A DNA stretch of 61,508 nucleotides from Phaeobacter sp. B1627 (GTDB lineage Bacteria; Pseudomonadota; Alphaproteobacteria; Rhodobacterales; Rhodobacteraceae). Under the pieces are notes generated by a model. The model was not told the DNA's origin. It worked only from the letters and a program-made list of their open reading frames with translations, and ran no database searches. The DNA is taken from the NCBI RefSeq assembly GCF_006265095.1, contig NZ_VCNK01000033.1:1-61508 (forward strand), written 5' to 3'. This document shows, piece after piece, positions 17,584 through 25,609 of the stretch. A program made the position numbers and the translations under genes. The stretch's first letter is position 1. Each line of letters starts with the position of its first letter.

Positions 17584-18687
17584 ATGGCGGAAATCGGAGT
17601 GGGCATTCTGGGCGGGGGCTACATGGGCAAGGCGCATGCGGTCGCCATGTCTGCGGTGGGCGCGGTTTTTGACACCGCCCTCAAGCCGCGGCTTGAGATG
17701 GTTTGCGCAACCTCTGAGCAAAGCGCCGAACGGTATCGCGCGGCCTATGGCTTTGCACGGGCCACCGACGATTGGCGGGTGTTGGTGGAAGACCCGAAGG
17801 TCGAAGCCATTGTGATCGCCACGCCGCAGGAAACGCACCGCCGGATTGCGGAGGCGGCCTTCTGCCTCGGCAAGCCGGTGCTCTGCGAGAAGCCGTTGGG
17901 CGCGTCGCTGGAAGACAGCGCGGCCATGGTGGCGGCGGCCGAGTCTGCGGGCGTGGTCAACATGGTGGGATTCAACTACATCCGCACCCCCGCCAGCCAG
18001 TTCGCGCGCAAGCTGATCGCCGATGGCACCATCGGCGAGATCACAGCTTTCCGGGGAGAGCACACGGAAGATTTCTATGCTGATCCCGAAGCTCCGGCGA
18101 CCTGGCGCACCAGCGGCATGGCCAATGGCACCATGGGCGATCTGGCGCCGCATATGATCAATGGTGCGCTGGCTCTGATCGGGCCCATTGCAAAAGTCAT
18201 GGGGCTCTACGAAACCGTTCACGCCGCCCGTCCCGGCGGCGCGGTGACCAATGATGACCACGCCCAGATGATGTGCCGGTTTGAAAACGGGGCCATGGGG
18301 CAGATGTATTTCAGCCGCGTGGCCACCGGGCGCAAGATGGGCTACGCCTATGAAATATCAGGGACAAAAGGCGCGATTCGCTTTGATCAGGAGGATCAGA
18401 ATGCGCTCTGGCTCTATCGCATGGACGGGCCGGAGGAGATCCGCGGCTTTACCAAGATCCTGACCGGCCCGGCGCATCCGGACTATGAACATTTTTGTCA
18501 GGGGCCGGGGCATGGCACCGGATACCAGGACCAGATCATCATCGAGGCCAAGGATTTCCTGACCGCCATCGCAGGCGGCGAACCCCGCTGGCCCACCTTC
18601 CGCGACGGGCATGAGGTCAACCGGGTCATCGCCGCCACCCTGGCCTCTGCCGACAGTGACACATGGAAAGACATCAACGATTTTTGA
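17584..18687 (+). CDS. Gfo/Idh/MocA-family oxidoreductase (inositol dehydrogenase-like)
   Basis: 367 aa from MAEIGVGILGGGYMGKAHA, preceded by GGGAGGGCAGGGAA; the frame upstream crosses the operator. The Rossmann motif GILGGGYMG and LCEKPLGAS (catalytic Lys region) are clear. GDLAPHMINGALALIG carries the family His. It heads the plus-strand iol operon with iolE and another Gfo/Idh enzyme. A second inositol-isomer or oxidised-inositol dehydrogenase (scyllo- or D-chiro-type) is likely, but the substrate cannot be read from sequence. Confidence 0.88.
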   Translation: MAEIGVGILGGGYMGKAHAVAMSAVGAVFDTALKPRLEMVCATSEQSAERYRAAYGFARATDDWRVLVEDPKVEAIVIATPQETHRRIAEAAFCLGKPVLCEKPLGASLEDSAAMVAAAESAGVVNMVGFNYIRTPASQFARKLIADGTIGEITAFRGEHTEDFYADPEAPATWRTSGMANGTMGDLAPHMINGALALIGPIAKVMGLYETVHAARPGGAVTNDDHAQMMCRFENGAMGQMYFSRVATGRKMGYAYEISGTKGAIRFDQEDQNALWLYRMDGPEEIRGFTKILTGPAHPDYEHFCQGPGHGTGYQDQIIIEAKDFLTAIAGGEPRWPTFRDGHEVNRVIAATLASADSDTWKDINDF

Positions 18688-18706
18688 TGATGGGAGACAT
18701 CGAATA

Positions 18707-19600
18707 ATGACGATCAGAATTGGCAACGCGCCTTGCTCATGGGGGGTCGAATTCGCCGAGGACGCGCGCAACCCGACATGGCAGCATGTGCTCAAGGAAT
18801 GCGCCGCTGCCGGGTACAAGGGTATCGAGCTCGGCCCGGTCGGCTTTATGCCCGAAGATCCTGCCGAGCTGGGCGATGGCCTGGCCGAAAATGGTCTGGA
18901 GCTGATCGGTGGCGTGGTTTTTCGCCCTTATCACGACCCGAACGCATGGGGCGATGTGCTGGATGCAACGCATCGCACGGCCAGGGTGCTGAAGGCCCAT
19001 GGGGCCAAACACATGGTGTTGATCGACTCGATTTCACCGCGCCGTGCGCCGACCGCCGGCCGTGTCGGCGAGGCCGAGCAGATGGACCGCGCCGAATGGA
19101 CGGCCTACCGTGACCGCATTGCGCAAAGCGCGCGTATCGGCACGCAGGAATACGGGCTGACCGTGGGCATCCACGCCCATGCTGCGGGGTTCATGGATTT
19201 TGAGCCGGAGCTGGAGCGACTGCTGGATGAGGTCGATGAATCGATCCTCAAAATCTGCTTTGACACCGGCCACCACTCCTATGCGGGGTTCGATCCCGTG
19301 GCCTTCATGACGCGTCACATAGGGCGGATTTCCTATATGCACTTCAAGGATATTGACCCAAAGGTAAAGGCAGGTGTGATTGAGAACCGCACGGGATTCT
19401 ACGACGCTTGTGGTCAGGGTATCTTTTGCAACCTGGGGGAGGGCGACGTGAATTTTCCCGCCGTTCGCCAGTTGCTGCTGGATGCGGGCTTCGAAGGCTG
19501 GTGCACGGTCGAGCAGGACTGCGATCCGACGCTTGATCCCGACACGCTGGGGGACGCCCGCAAGAACCGCGAATATCTGGAATCCATTGGCTTCAACTGA
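18707..19600 (+). CDS. iolE: Myo-inosose-2 dehydratase
   Basis: 297 aa starting MTIRIGNAPCSWGVEF, the hallmark N-terminus of IolE. It is a TIM-barrel of the sugar-phosphate isomerase/epimerase family: GVVFRPYHDP, GIHAHAAGFM, CFDTGHHSYAG and YMHFKDIDPKV supply metal ligands, and GWCTVEQDCDPT is near the C-terminus. It dehydrates scyllo-inosose to the dione used by IolD. The ORF extends upstream to 18611 but that part overlaps the previous gene; GGGAGAC precedes the chosen ATG. Confidence 0.93.
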   Translation: MTIRIGNAPCSWGVEFAEDARNPTWQHVLKECAAAGYKGIELGPVGFMPEDPAELGDGLAENGLELIGGVVFRPYHDPNAWGDVLDATHRTARVLKAHGAKHMVLIDSISPRRAPTAGRVGEAEQMDRAEWTAYRDRIAQSARIGTQEYGLTVGIHAHAAGFMDFEPELERLLDEVDESILKICFDTGHHSYAGFDPVAFMTRHIGRISYMHFKDIDPKVKAGVIENRTGFYDACGQGIFCNLGEGDVNFPAVRQLLLDAGFEGWCTVEQDCDPTLDPDTLGDARKNREYLESIGFN

Positions 19601-19611
19601 GGGGCAAGGAC

Positions 19612-20745
19612 ATGACAAAACTGAATTGGGGCATGATCGGGGGCGGCGAAGGCAGCCAGATCGGACCAGCGCACCGGTTGGGTGCACAGGCGGATGGACG
19701 CTTTGCCTTCGTGGCCGGAGCGCTCGACCATCGCGCGGAAGAGGGCCGGGCCTATGCGCAGCGGCTGGGGATCGAAGCGGGCCGCGCCTATGGCGACTGG
19801 AAAGAGATGCTGGAAGGCGAGCGCGGCCGCGCGGATCGCATCGATCTGGTGACGGTCGCGACGCCCAATGCCACGCATTTCGAGATAACCAAATCCTTCC
19901 TCGAAGCGGGCTTTAACGTGCTGTGTGAAAAGCCGATGACAATGACCGTCGAAGAAGGCGAGGACATCGTCCGCGTGGCCGAAAAAACCGGCAGGATTTG
20001 TGCAGTAAACTACTGCTATTCCGCCTATCCCATGGTCCGGCAGGCCCGCGCCATGGTCCGCAACGGCGAGATCGGCAAGGTCCGCCTGGTGGTCACAAAC
20101 TTCAGCCACGGCCACCACGGCGACGCCACCGATGCGGATAATCCACGTGTCCGCTGGCGCTACGACCCCAGGATGGCCGGTGTTTCCGGCCAATTCGCCG
20201 ATTGCGGCATTCACGCGCTGCATATGGCGAGTTTCGTCTGCGATGACGAGGTTGAGACGCTGTCCGCCGATTTCGCCTCAACCATTGCAAGCCGGGAGTT
20301 GGAAGACGATGCGATGGTCAACTTTCGCATGGCTGGCGGCACCGTGGGCAGGCTTTGGACCTCATCCGTGGCGATTGGCCGACAGCATGGGTTCGACATC
20401 CAGATCTTTGGCGAAACAGGCGGCCTGCGTTGGGCGTCTGAACAGCCGAACCAGCTGATCTATACGCCGGTCGGAGGCCGCACCCAGATCATCGAAAAAG
20501 GCGAGGGCGGCCTTTGTGAGGAGGCGACACGCCTCAGCCGCGTGTCGATTGCCCATCCCGAAGGGTTCCCGCTCGCCGTGGCCAATATATACTGCGATCT
20601 TGCGGATGCAATTTCGGGGGCGGCGCGGGATGGCCTGCCCGGTGCAGAGGCCGGTGTGCGGTCGATGGCGGCGGTACATACCGCTGTCGCCTCCGCCCGG
20701 CAAAACGGCGCCTGGATGGACGCGCGCCCGCCTATGTTCCGCTAG
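19612..20745 (+). CDS. Gfo/Idh/MocA-family oxidoreductase
   Basis: 377 aa. NAD-binding motif GMIGGGEGSQIG, catalytic LCEKPMTMT, and GQFADCGIHALHMASF as the third family motif. The N-terminal GEGSQIGPAHR variant marks a subgroup often found with inositol genes. It follows iolE by 11 bases and converges with the lacI-type gene, the two sharing a 4-base stop overlap (CTAG). It probably handles a second inositol stereoisomer or keto-inositol; the substrate is not shown by sequence. Confidence 0.87.
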   Translation: MTKLNWGMIGGGEGSQIGPAHRLGAQADGRFAFVAGALDHRAEEGRAYAQRLGIEAGRAYGDWKEMLEGERGRADRIDLVTVATPNATHFEITKSFLEAGFNVLCEKPMTMTVEEGEDIVRVAEKTGRICAVNYCYSAYPMVRQARAMVRNGEIGKVRLVVTNFSHGHHGDATDADNPRVRWRYDPRMAGVSGQFADCGIHALHMASFVCDDEVETLSADFASTIASRELEDDAMVNFRMAGGTVGRLWTSSVAIGRQHGFDIQIFGETGGLRWASEQPNQLIYTPVGGRTQIIEKGEGGLCEEATRLSRVSIAHPEGFPLAVANIYCDLADAISGAARDGLPGAEAGVRSMAAVHTAVASARQNGAWMDARPPMFR

Positions 20746-21746
20746 GCTTTGGCAGCGGGGCGCAACGTGCCCCGCTCCACCACAGAACAGGAAAATATCC
20801 GCGCCTCCGGATATCGGTCAGGGTCATTCAGCGTCGCTGCCATCAGCTCGATGGAAGAGGTGATGATCTGCCGGATCGGCTGTCGGATCGTCGTCAGGTT
20901 GATGTTGTTCCACCGGGCCATTTCCATGTCGTTCAGCCCAAGGATGCCCACATCGCGCGGACATTCGAGCCCACTGTCTTCTATCGCTGACAACGCCCCG
21001 ATCGACAGCACGTCATCGCCGCAGAAGTAGGCTTCGGCGGGATCCTGTTTCAACAGGCGCAGCATCTCTTCCCGCCCGGCATCAAAGGAATAATTCCGGG
21101 CATAGGAACAGCTCAGCGCAACCCTCGGATGCTTTGACATTTCTGCGTTGAAGCCGGCATGACGGTCCTGGGTCGAGGTGGCAAATTTCGGCCCGCCCAT
21201 GAAACCCACCCGGGTATAGCCACGCTGCACCAGGGTTCGGGCGGCCAGTCGCCCGGCTTCCTGGTTGTCGATGCCGACCACATGGACGTCAGGGGCGGCG
21301 GAAAATCGGCCAAAGGAATGCACAACCGGCACCCCCGCATCGCGAAATCCGGTGCCAAATCCCGGTGGCAGGGTTGACGAGGCAACGATCACACCATCGA
21401 CAGAGTACTGCCGCAGCATCCGGACAGAGTTCGCAGGATCGACCTCTTCCGACAGGTTCACAAGCAACGGGCGCAGGCCCCGCTCCTGCAATCCACGGGT
21501 GAAGAGGTCAAAGACCTGCAGAAAGATCGGGTTGTGAAAGTTGTTGGACACCAGTCCGATCAGCTTGGTGCGGCCGGTTGTCAGGGAGGACGCCAGCGCA
21601 TTGGGGCTGTATCCCAACTCTCGCGCGGCCTTTTCGACCTTGCGCCGCATACTCTCTGAAACGGACGCGCCATCGGTGAAGGTGCGCGATACGGCTGACC
21701 GCGACACACCGGCCTTCTCCGCAACCTCTTTCAATGTCACTGCCAT
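20742..21746 (-). CDS. LacI-family transcriptional regulator of the iol cluster
   Basis: 334 aa. The N-terminal VTLKEVAEKAGVSRSAVSRTF is a LacI helix-turn-helix, followed by the hinge ELGYSPNALASSLTTGRTKLIGLV. The rest is a periplasmic-binding-protein-like effector domain with YFCGDDVLSIGAL and GLNDMEMARW. Its start lies 82 bases from the operator copy at 21828-21843, so it probably represses itself, the ABC transporter and, through 17521-17540, the catabolic operons. The effector is likely an inositol or an intermediate. Confidence 0.92.
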   Translation of the reverse strand: MAVTLKEVAEKAGVSRSAVSRTFTDGASVSESMRRKVEKAARELGYSPNALASSLTTGRTKLIGLVSNNFHNPIFLQVFDLFTRGLQERGLRPLLVNLSEEVDPANSVRMLRQYSVDGVIVASSTLPPGFGTGFRDAGVPVVHSFGRFSAAPDVHVVGIDNQEAGRLAARTLVQRGYTRVGFMGGPKFATSTQDRHAGFNAEMSKHPRVALSCSYARNYSFDAGREEMLRLLKQDPAEAYFCGDDVLSIGALSAIEDSGLECPRDVGILGLNDMEMARWNNINLTTIRQPIRQIITSSIELMAATLNDPDRYPEARIFSCSVVERGTLRPAAKA

Positions 21747-21827
21747 TCATCTCTGCCCGCGTTTGACTGCAATCATGTCAACCTACTTCAAATTTGAACC
21801 TGCGACAGCCGAAAATGCAGTTCCGAA

Positions 21828-21843
21828 TTGCAACCGGTTGCAA
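21828..21843. promoter_or_regulatory. LacI-family operator upstream of the inositol ABC transporter
   Basis: TTGCAACCGGTTGCAA, a perfect palindrome identical to the core of the 17521-17540 operator. It lies between the divergent regulator gene and the substrate-binding-protein gene, 81 bases before the latter. A separate 12-bp palindrome TTCAAATTTGAA is at 21787-21798. Confidence 0.85.
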
Positions 21844-21923
21844 AAACTCTGGGTTGCCGTTACGGTAGGCTGCGAGGCCGGGGAATGACTCGCCTCGCAG
21901 GACGGGACTTAAGGGAGGAAAAC

Positions 21924-22874
21924 ATGAGTTCGATAATCAAAACGCTCGCGATAGCGACCACTTTTGCGGCAGCGCCGATGATTGCGGCGACCGGCGCACA
22001 GGCCGAAGGCGAGAAATACATTCTGGTCAGCCACGCGCCCGACAGCGACAGCTGGTGGAACACCATCAAGAACGGCATCGCGCTGGCTGGCGAGCAGATG
22101 GACGTCGAGGTCGAGTATCGCAACCCGCCCACCGGCGACCTCGCTGACATGGCGCGAATAATCGATCAGGCGGCAGCCTCTGGCCCCAATGGCATCATCA
22201 CCACCCTGGCCGATCCCGACATCCTGGCAGGGCCGATCCAGAACGCTGTCGACAGCGGCATCGACGTGATCATCATGAACACCGGCAGCCCCGAAAAGGC
22301 GCGTGAAATCGGCGCCCTGATGTATGTCGGGCAACCCGAATACGACGCCGGATATGCCGCTGGTCTGCGCGCCAAGGGGGACGGCATCCAATCCTTCCTC
22401 TGCGTGAACCACTACATCGTTCAACCCTCATCGCAGGAGCGCTGCCAGGGGTTTGCGGACGGTCTCGGTGTCGAGCTGGGCAATCAGATGATCGATGCAG
22501 GTCAGGACCCGGGCGAGATCAAGAACCGCGTCATGGCCTATCTGTCGTCCAATCCCGACACGGATGCGGTACTGACCCTCGGTCCGACATCGGCCGATCC
22601 GACGCTGCTGGCGCTGGAAGAAAACGGCATGGCCGGTGACATCTATTTCGGCACTTTTGACCTTGGTGGCGAGATCGTCGAGGGCATCAAGTCCGGCGTC
22701 ATCGAATGGGGTATCGACCAGCAACCCTTCCTGCAGGCCTACCTGCCGGTTGTCGTCATGACCAACTACCATCGCTACGGCGTTCTGCCGGGCAACAACA
22801 TCAACTCCGGCCCGGGCTTCATTACCGCCGAGGGTCTTGGGAAAATCGAGGAGTTCGCGGGCGAATACCGCTGA
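21924..22874 (+). CDS. Sugar/inositol ABC transporter substrate-binding protein
   Basis: 316 aa from MSSIIKTLAIATTF, with AAGGGAGG before the ATG. A Sec signal peptide ends at about ATGAQAEG. The mature part, KYILVSHAPDSDSWWNTIKNG, is the type I periplasmic binding fold (ribose/inositol class), and TLGPTSADPTLLALEE is its second-lobe motif. It is the receptor of the permease and ATPase genes that follow. Position beside the inositol genes and the shared operator imply myo-inositol as ligand; that is inference. Confidence 0.9.
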   Translation: MSSIIKTLAIATTFAAAPMIAATGAQAEGEKYILVSHAPDSDSWWNTIKNGIALAGEQMDVEVEYRNPPTGDLADMARIIDQAAASGPNGIITTLADPDILAGPIQNAVDSGIDVIIMNTGSPEKAREIGALMYVGQPEYDAGYAAGLRAKGDGIQSFLCVNHYIVQPSSQERCQGFADGLGVELGNQMIDAGQDPGEIKNRVMAYLSSNPDTDAVLTLGPTSADPTLLALEENGMAGDIYFGTFDLGGEIVEGIKSGVIEWGIDQQPFLQAYLPVVVMTNYHRYGVLPGNNINSGPGFITAEGLGKIEEFAGEYR

Positions 22875-22884
22875 TCCTCACCCC

Positions 22885-22914
22885 GGAAAGGTGCCGCAGA
22901 GACGGCACCTTTCC
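22885..22914 (+). terminator. Strong stem-loop between binding-protein and permease genes
   Basis: A perfect 12-bp stem, GGAAAGGTGCCG / CGGCACCTTTCC, with loop CAGAGA, 10 bases after the binding-protein stop and 40 before the permease start. No long T-run. Such hairpins in ABC operons usually stabilise the upstream mRNA or attenuate transcription, giving more binding protein than permease. Confidence 0.75.
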
Positions 22915-22954
22915 GCCTTGGAACCTTGAAGTCTAGTCATTGGGGAGATGTCGC

Positions 22955-24079
22955 ATGACAAACGCGACCCAACCCACGGCAAAACCCGACGAACGCATCA
23001 AAGAGATTTCTGCGTTTCGCAAAGCGTTGATCCGTCCCGAACTGGGCGGCATCGTCGGAACCATTGCCGTGTTCACCTTCTTTCTGCTGTTCGCGTTTGA
23101 CAGCGGCATGTTCAACAGCCAGGGCATCATGAACTGGTCTGTCGTCTCGGCACAATTCATGATCATCGCCGTCGGCGCCTGCCTGCTGATGATCGCCGGG
23201 GAATTCGACCTGTCGGTCGGCTCGATGATCGGGTTTGCCGGGATGATGATCGCGATTTTCTCGGTCACCTATGGCTGGCCGGTCTGGATGGCCATTCTCG
23301 CAACCTTCGTTCTGTGCACCGCGATTGGCGGGCTGAATGGCTGGATCGTCATACGCACCGGGCTTCCGAGTTTTATTGTGACTCTGGCGTTTCTGTTCAT
23401 TCTGCGGGGCTTTACCATTTTTCTGCCCCAGGTCATCGAGCGCAAAACCATTATTGGCGGCATCAATGACGTGTCCGAAGGCGACTGGCTGGCCGCGGTC
23501 TTTGGCGGCAAGATCCTTGGCAGTGTGTTCACCTGGCTTGGCGACGCCGGGATTATCGCCACATTCGAGCGGGGCACCAAACAGGGCCAACCGGTCGTTG
23601 ACGGCATCCCGATGCTGATCGTCTGGGCCGTTGCGCTGATCATCTTTGGCCATGTCCTGTTGACCAAGACCAAGTTCGGCAATTGGATCTTCGCGGCTGG
23701 CGGCGATGCTGAGGCCGCCCGGAATTCGGGTGTTCCGGTCAACCGCGTCAAAATCCTGATGTTCATGTTCACCGCATTTTGCGCCACTGTCTTTGCCGTC
23801 TGTCAGGTGATGGAATTTGGCTCTGCCGGCGCCGACCGCGGTCTGCTCAAGGAATTCGAAGCGATCATTGCGGTCGTCATCGGGGGCGCGCTTCTGACCG
23901 GGGGATATGGCTCGGTTCTGGGGGCGGCACTTGGCGCGCTGATCTTTGGCGTGGTGCAACAGGGCCTGTTCTTTGCCGGAGTCGAAAGCTCGCTGTTCCG
24001 GGTGTTCCTGGGCGTGATCCTTCTGGGGGCCGTTATCCTGAACACCTATATCCGTCGCATCATCACAGGGGAGCGTTGA
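22955..24079 (+). CDS. Sugar/inositol ABC transporter permease
   Basis: 374 aa from MTNATQPTAKP with GGGGAG upstream; a TTG at 22940 would add five residues. It is a polytopic RbsC-type permease with about ten hydrophobic segments. MIAGEFDLSVGSMIGFAGM is the conserved ribose-type permease motif, and AAGGDAEAARNSGVPVNRVK the cytoplasmic coupling loop. An insert near the middle (about residues 155-215) is longer than in RbsC, as in other inositol-type permeases. It is followed 1 base later by the ATPase gene. Confidence 0.9.
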   Translation: MTNATQPTAKPDERIKEISAFRKALIRPELGGIVGTIAVFTFFLLFAFDSGMFNSQGIMNWSVVSAQFMIIAVGACLLMIAGEFDLSVGSMIGFAGMMIAIFSVTYGWPVWMAILATFVLCTAIGGLNGWIVIRTGLPSFIVTLAFLFILRGFTIFLPQVIERKTIIGGINDVSEGDWLAAVFGGKILGSVFTWLGDAGIIATFERGTKQGQPVVDGIPMLIVWAVALIIFGHVLLTKTKFGNWIFAAGGDAEAARNSGVPVNRVKILMFMFTAFCATVFAVCQVMEFGSAGADRGLLKEFEAIIAVVIGGALLTGGYGSVLGAALGALIFGVVQQGLFFAGVESSLFRVFLGVILLGAVILNTYIRRIITGER

Positions 24080-24080
24080 A

Positions 24081-24902
24081 ATGACTGAAGTAACACCGTT
24101 TCATCACGGCGACCCACGCGCCGACCTGCAGCCGATCATCGAGATGCGGAACATCAAGAAGCACTTTGGCCGGGTCATCGCCCTGGCCGGGGTCAGTTTT
24201 GATGTGAAGCCGGGCGAATGCCACTGTCTTCTGGGCGACAATGGCGCCGGCAAATCCACCTTCATCAAGACCATGTCCGGGGTGCATAAACCCACGGCCG
24301 GAGAGATCTATTTCGAGGGCAAACCGCTGCACTTCGAGGATCCGCGCGATGCGATTTCGGCCGGGATTGCCACGGTGCACCAACACCTTGCCATGATTCC
24401 GCTGATGAGCGTCAGCCGCAACTTCTTCATGGGCAACGAGCCCGTGAAAAAGGTCGCAGGGATCACGCTTTTCGACAAGAAGTATGCCGATGAGGTGACC
24501 ATGGAGGAGATGCGCAAGATGGGCATCAACCTGCGCGGACCTGATCAGGCGGTCGGGACCCTGTCGGGGGGCGAGCGCCAGACAGTGGCCATCGCCCGCG
24601 CGGTGCACTTCGGCGCCAAGATTCTGATCCTCGACGAGCCGACCTCGGCTCTTGGCGTGCGTCAGACATCGAATGTGCTGGCAACAATCGACAGGGTGCG
24701 CAAACAGGGCATCGGTGTGGTTTTCATCAGCCACAACGTCCGCCATGCCCTGGCCGTGGGGGACAGGTTCACGGTTCTCAACCGCGGGCAGACTTTGGGT
24801 ACAGCGAAGCGCGGCGAGATCACGCCAGAGGAGCTTCAGGACCTGATGGCCGGCGGCCAGGAACTTGCGCAGCTCGAGGGGTCACTCGGCGGAACCGTTT
24901 GA
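24081..24902 (+). CDS. Sugar/inositol ABC transporter ATP-binding protein
   Basis: 273 aa with one nucleotide-binding domain: Walker A LGDNGAGKST, signature LSGGERQTVAIARA, Walker B ILILDEPTSAL, and switch His in VVFISHNVRHA. Ribose-type ATPases are usually duplicated at about 500 aa; this single-domain form works as a dimer, as in the FrcA/inositol type. It is the last gene of the transporter operon, and a terminator-like hairpin follows at 24966-25000. Confidence 0.9.
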   Translation: MTEVTPFHHGDPRADLQPIIEMRNIKKHFGRVIALAGVSFDVKPGECHCLLGDNGAGKSTFIKTMSGVHKPTAGEIYFEGKPLHFEDPRDAISAGIATVHQHLAMIPLMSVSRNFFMGNEPVKKVAGITLFDKKYADEVTMEEMRKMGINLRGPDQAVGTLSGGERQTVAIARAVHFGAKILILDEPTSALGVRQTSNVLATIDRVRKQGIGVVFISHNVRHALAVGDRFTVLNRGQTLGTAKRGEITPEELQDLMAGGQELAQLEGSLGGTV

Positions 24903-24965
24903 TCCATGCGAAATTCACCAGGGTGAACTTGATCGGAGCGCAAACAAGACGTGATCTGATCCCAG

Positions 24966-25000
24966 AAAGCCCGGTCTGCCGCAATCACGGCGGGGCTTTT
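24966..25000 (+). terminator. Probable Rho-independent terminator after the inositol transporter
   Basis: A stem of AAAGCCC pairing with GGGCTTT, interrupted by a bulge, and an inner GCCG/CGGC stem around loop CAATCA; it ends in four T residues. It lies 64 bases after the ATPase stop. Confidence 0.6.
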
Positions 25001-25281
25001 CCCGCGGGGGGGCTAGAATACAGCCCGCGCCGCTCCGGGATGTGCAGCGACCGGGATGCAGGTCATGTAACGACACCAGACGCGGTTCCGCCGCGTGGTC
25101 GCTCGCTGCCTCCATAGCTAAGGATAGCCCGGCTGCTGAGGAGGCATCTTGCCGGTGTTCGGGCCTGGTAATTTGCTGTGCCGGTCCGCGAGGTTCGACG
25201 TCGCGCTTGGGCCGCCCGTCATTGCGTCTTGCGCGATACGGATGCGACAGCTGTCTGCGCCGCGTGACAAATGGGAATCAG
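25001..25281. other. Intergenic region with no recognised gene
   Basis: About 280 bases between the inositol transporter terminator and the DUF1648-like gene. Only short frames occur in any of the six frames and none resembles a known protein. It marks the change from G+C-rich catabolic genes to the A+T-richer island that starts at about 25.28 kb, so it may hold decayed mobile-element sequence; I cannot show that. Confidence 0.4.
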
Positions 25282-25602
25282 TCAGATCGCCTTGAAGATG
25301 ATAAAACCGTTCGCCACGAAAAGAACCGCGATTGCGAAAATTACAAAGTAATAGTTTCTTTTTGCTGCAGCCATGAATTTGTCGCTGCGCCACCTGAGTA
25401 GGGCTGCACTCAGAAAAAGGGCGAGCGGCATCACAAGCAGGCCAACCCAAGCAGGCATGAATAAATCAGGGGATCCAGTGAGATCCCAATGGACCGGTAT
25501 TATTCTCAGAGGTCCAATTAGAAAAAGCGCTATTCCTGAAACAAGCAGCAAAGCTGCTCCGGCGCCGGTAAGGAAACGTATTGATCGGTTAAGCCAAAAC
25601 AT
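25282..25602 (-). CDS. Small membrane protein with a DUF1648-like segment
   Basis: 106 aa from MFWLNRSIRF, with GAGGAA just upstream; a longer frame to 25716 overlaps the ABC exporter gene. Three hydrophobic segments are visible: GAGAALLLVSGIALFLIG, WVGLLVMPLALFLSAALL and YYFVIFAIAVLFVANG. The loop IIPVHWDLTGSPDLFMP resembles the P-x-H-x-N/D-x-x-G-x-x-D pattern of DUF1648, a domain found in SdpI-type immunity proteins and other small membrane proteins. It starts 8 bases after the exporter gene stop, same strand, so it is probably cotranscribed. A self-protection role is a hypothesis. Confidence 0.7.
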   Translation of the reverse strand: MFWLNRSIRFLTGAGAALLLVSGIALFLIGPLRIIPVHWDLTGSPDLFMPAWVGLLVMPLALFLSAALLRWRSDKFMAAAKRNYYFVIFAIAVLFVANGFIIFKAI

Positions 25603-25609
25603 AGGTTCC

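Noticed and set aside
25001-25281. Transposase or integrase remnant in the gap before the peptide island
   Set aside because: Translated frames show no motif I can tie to a transposase family.
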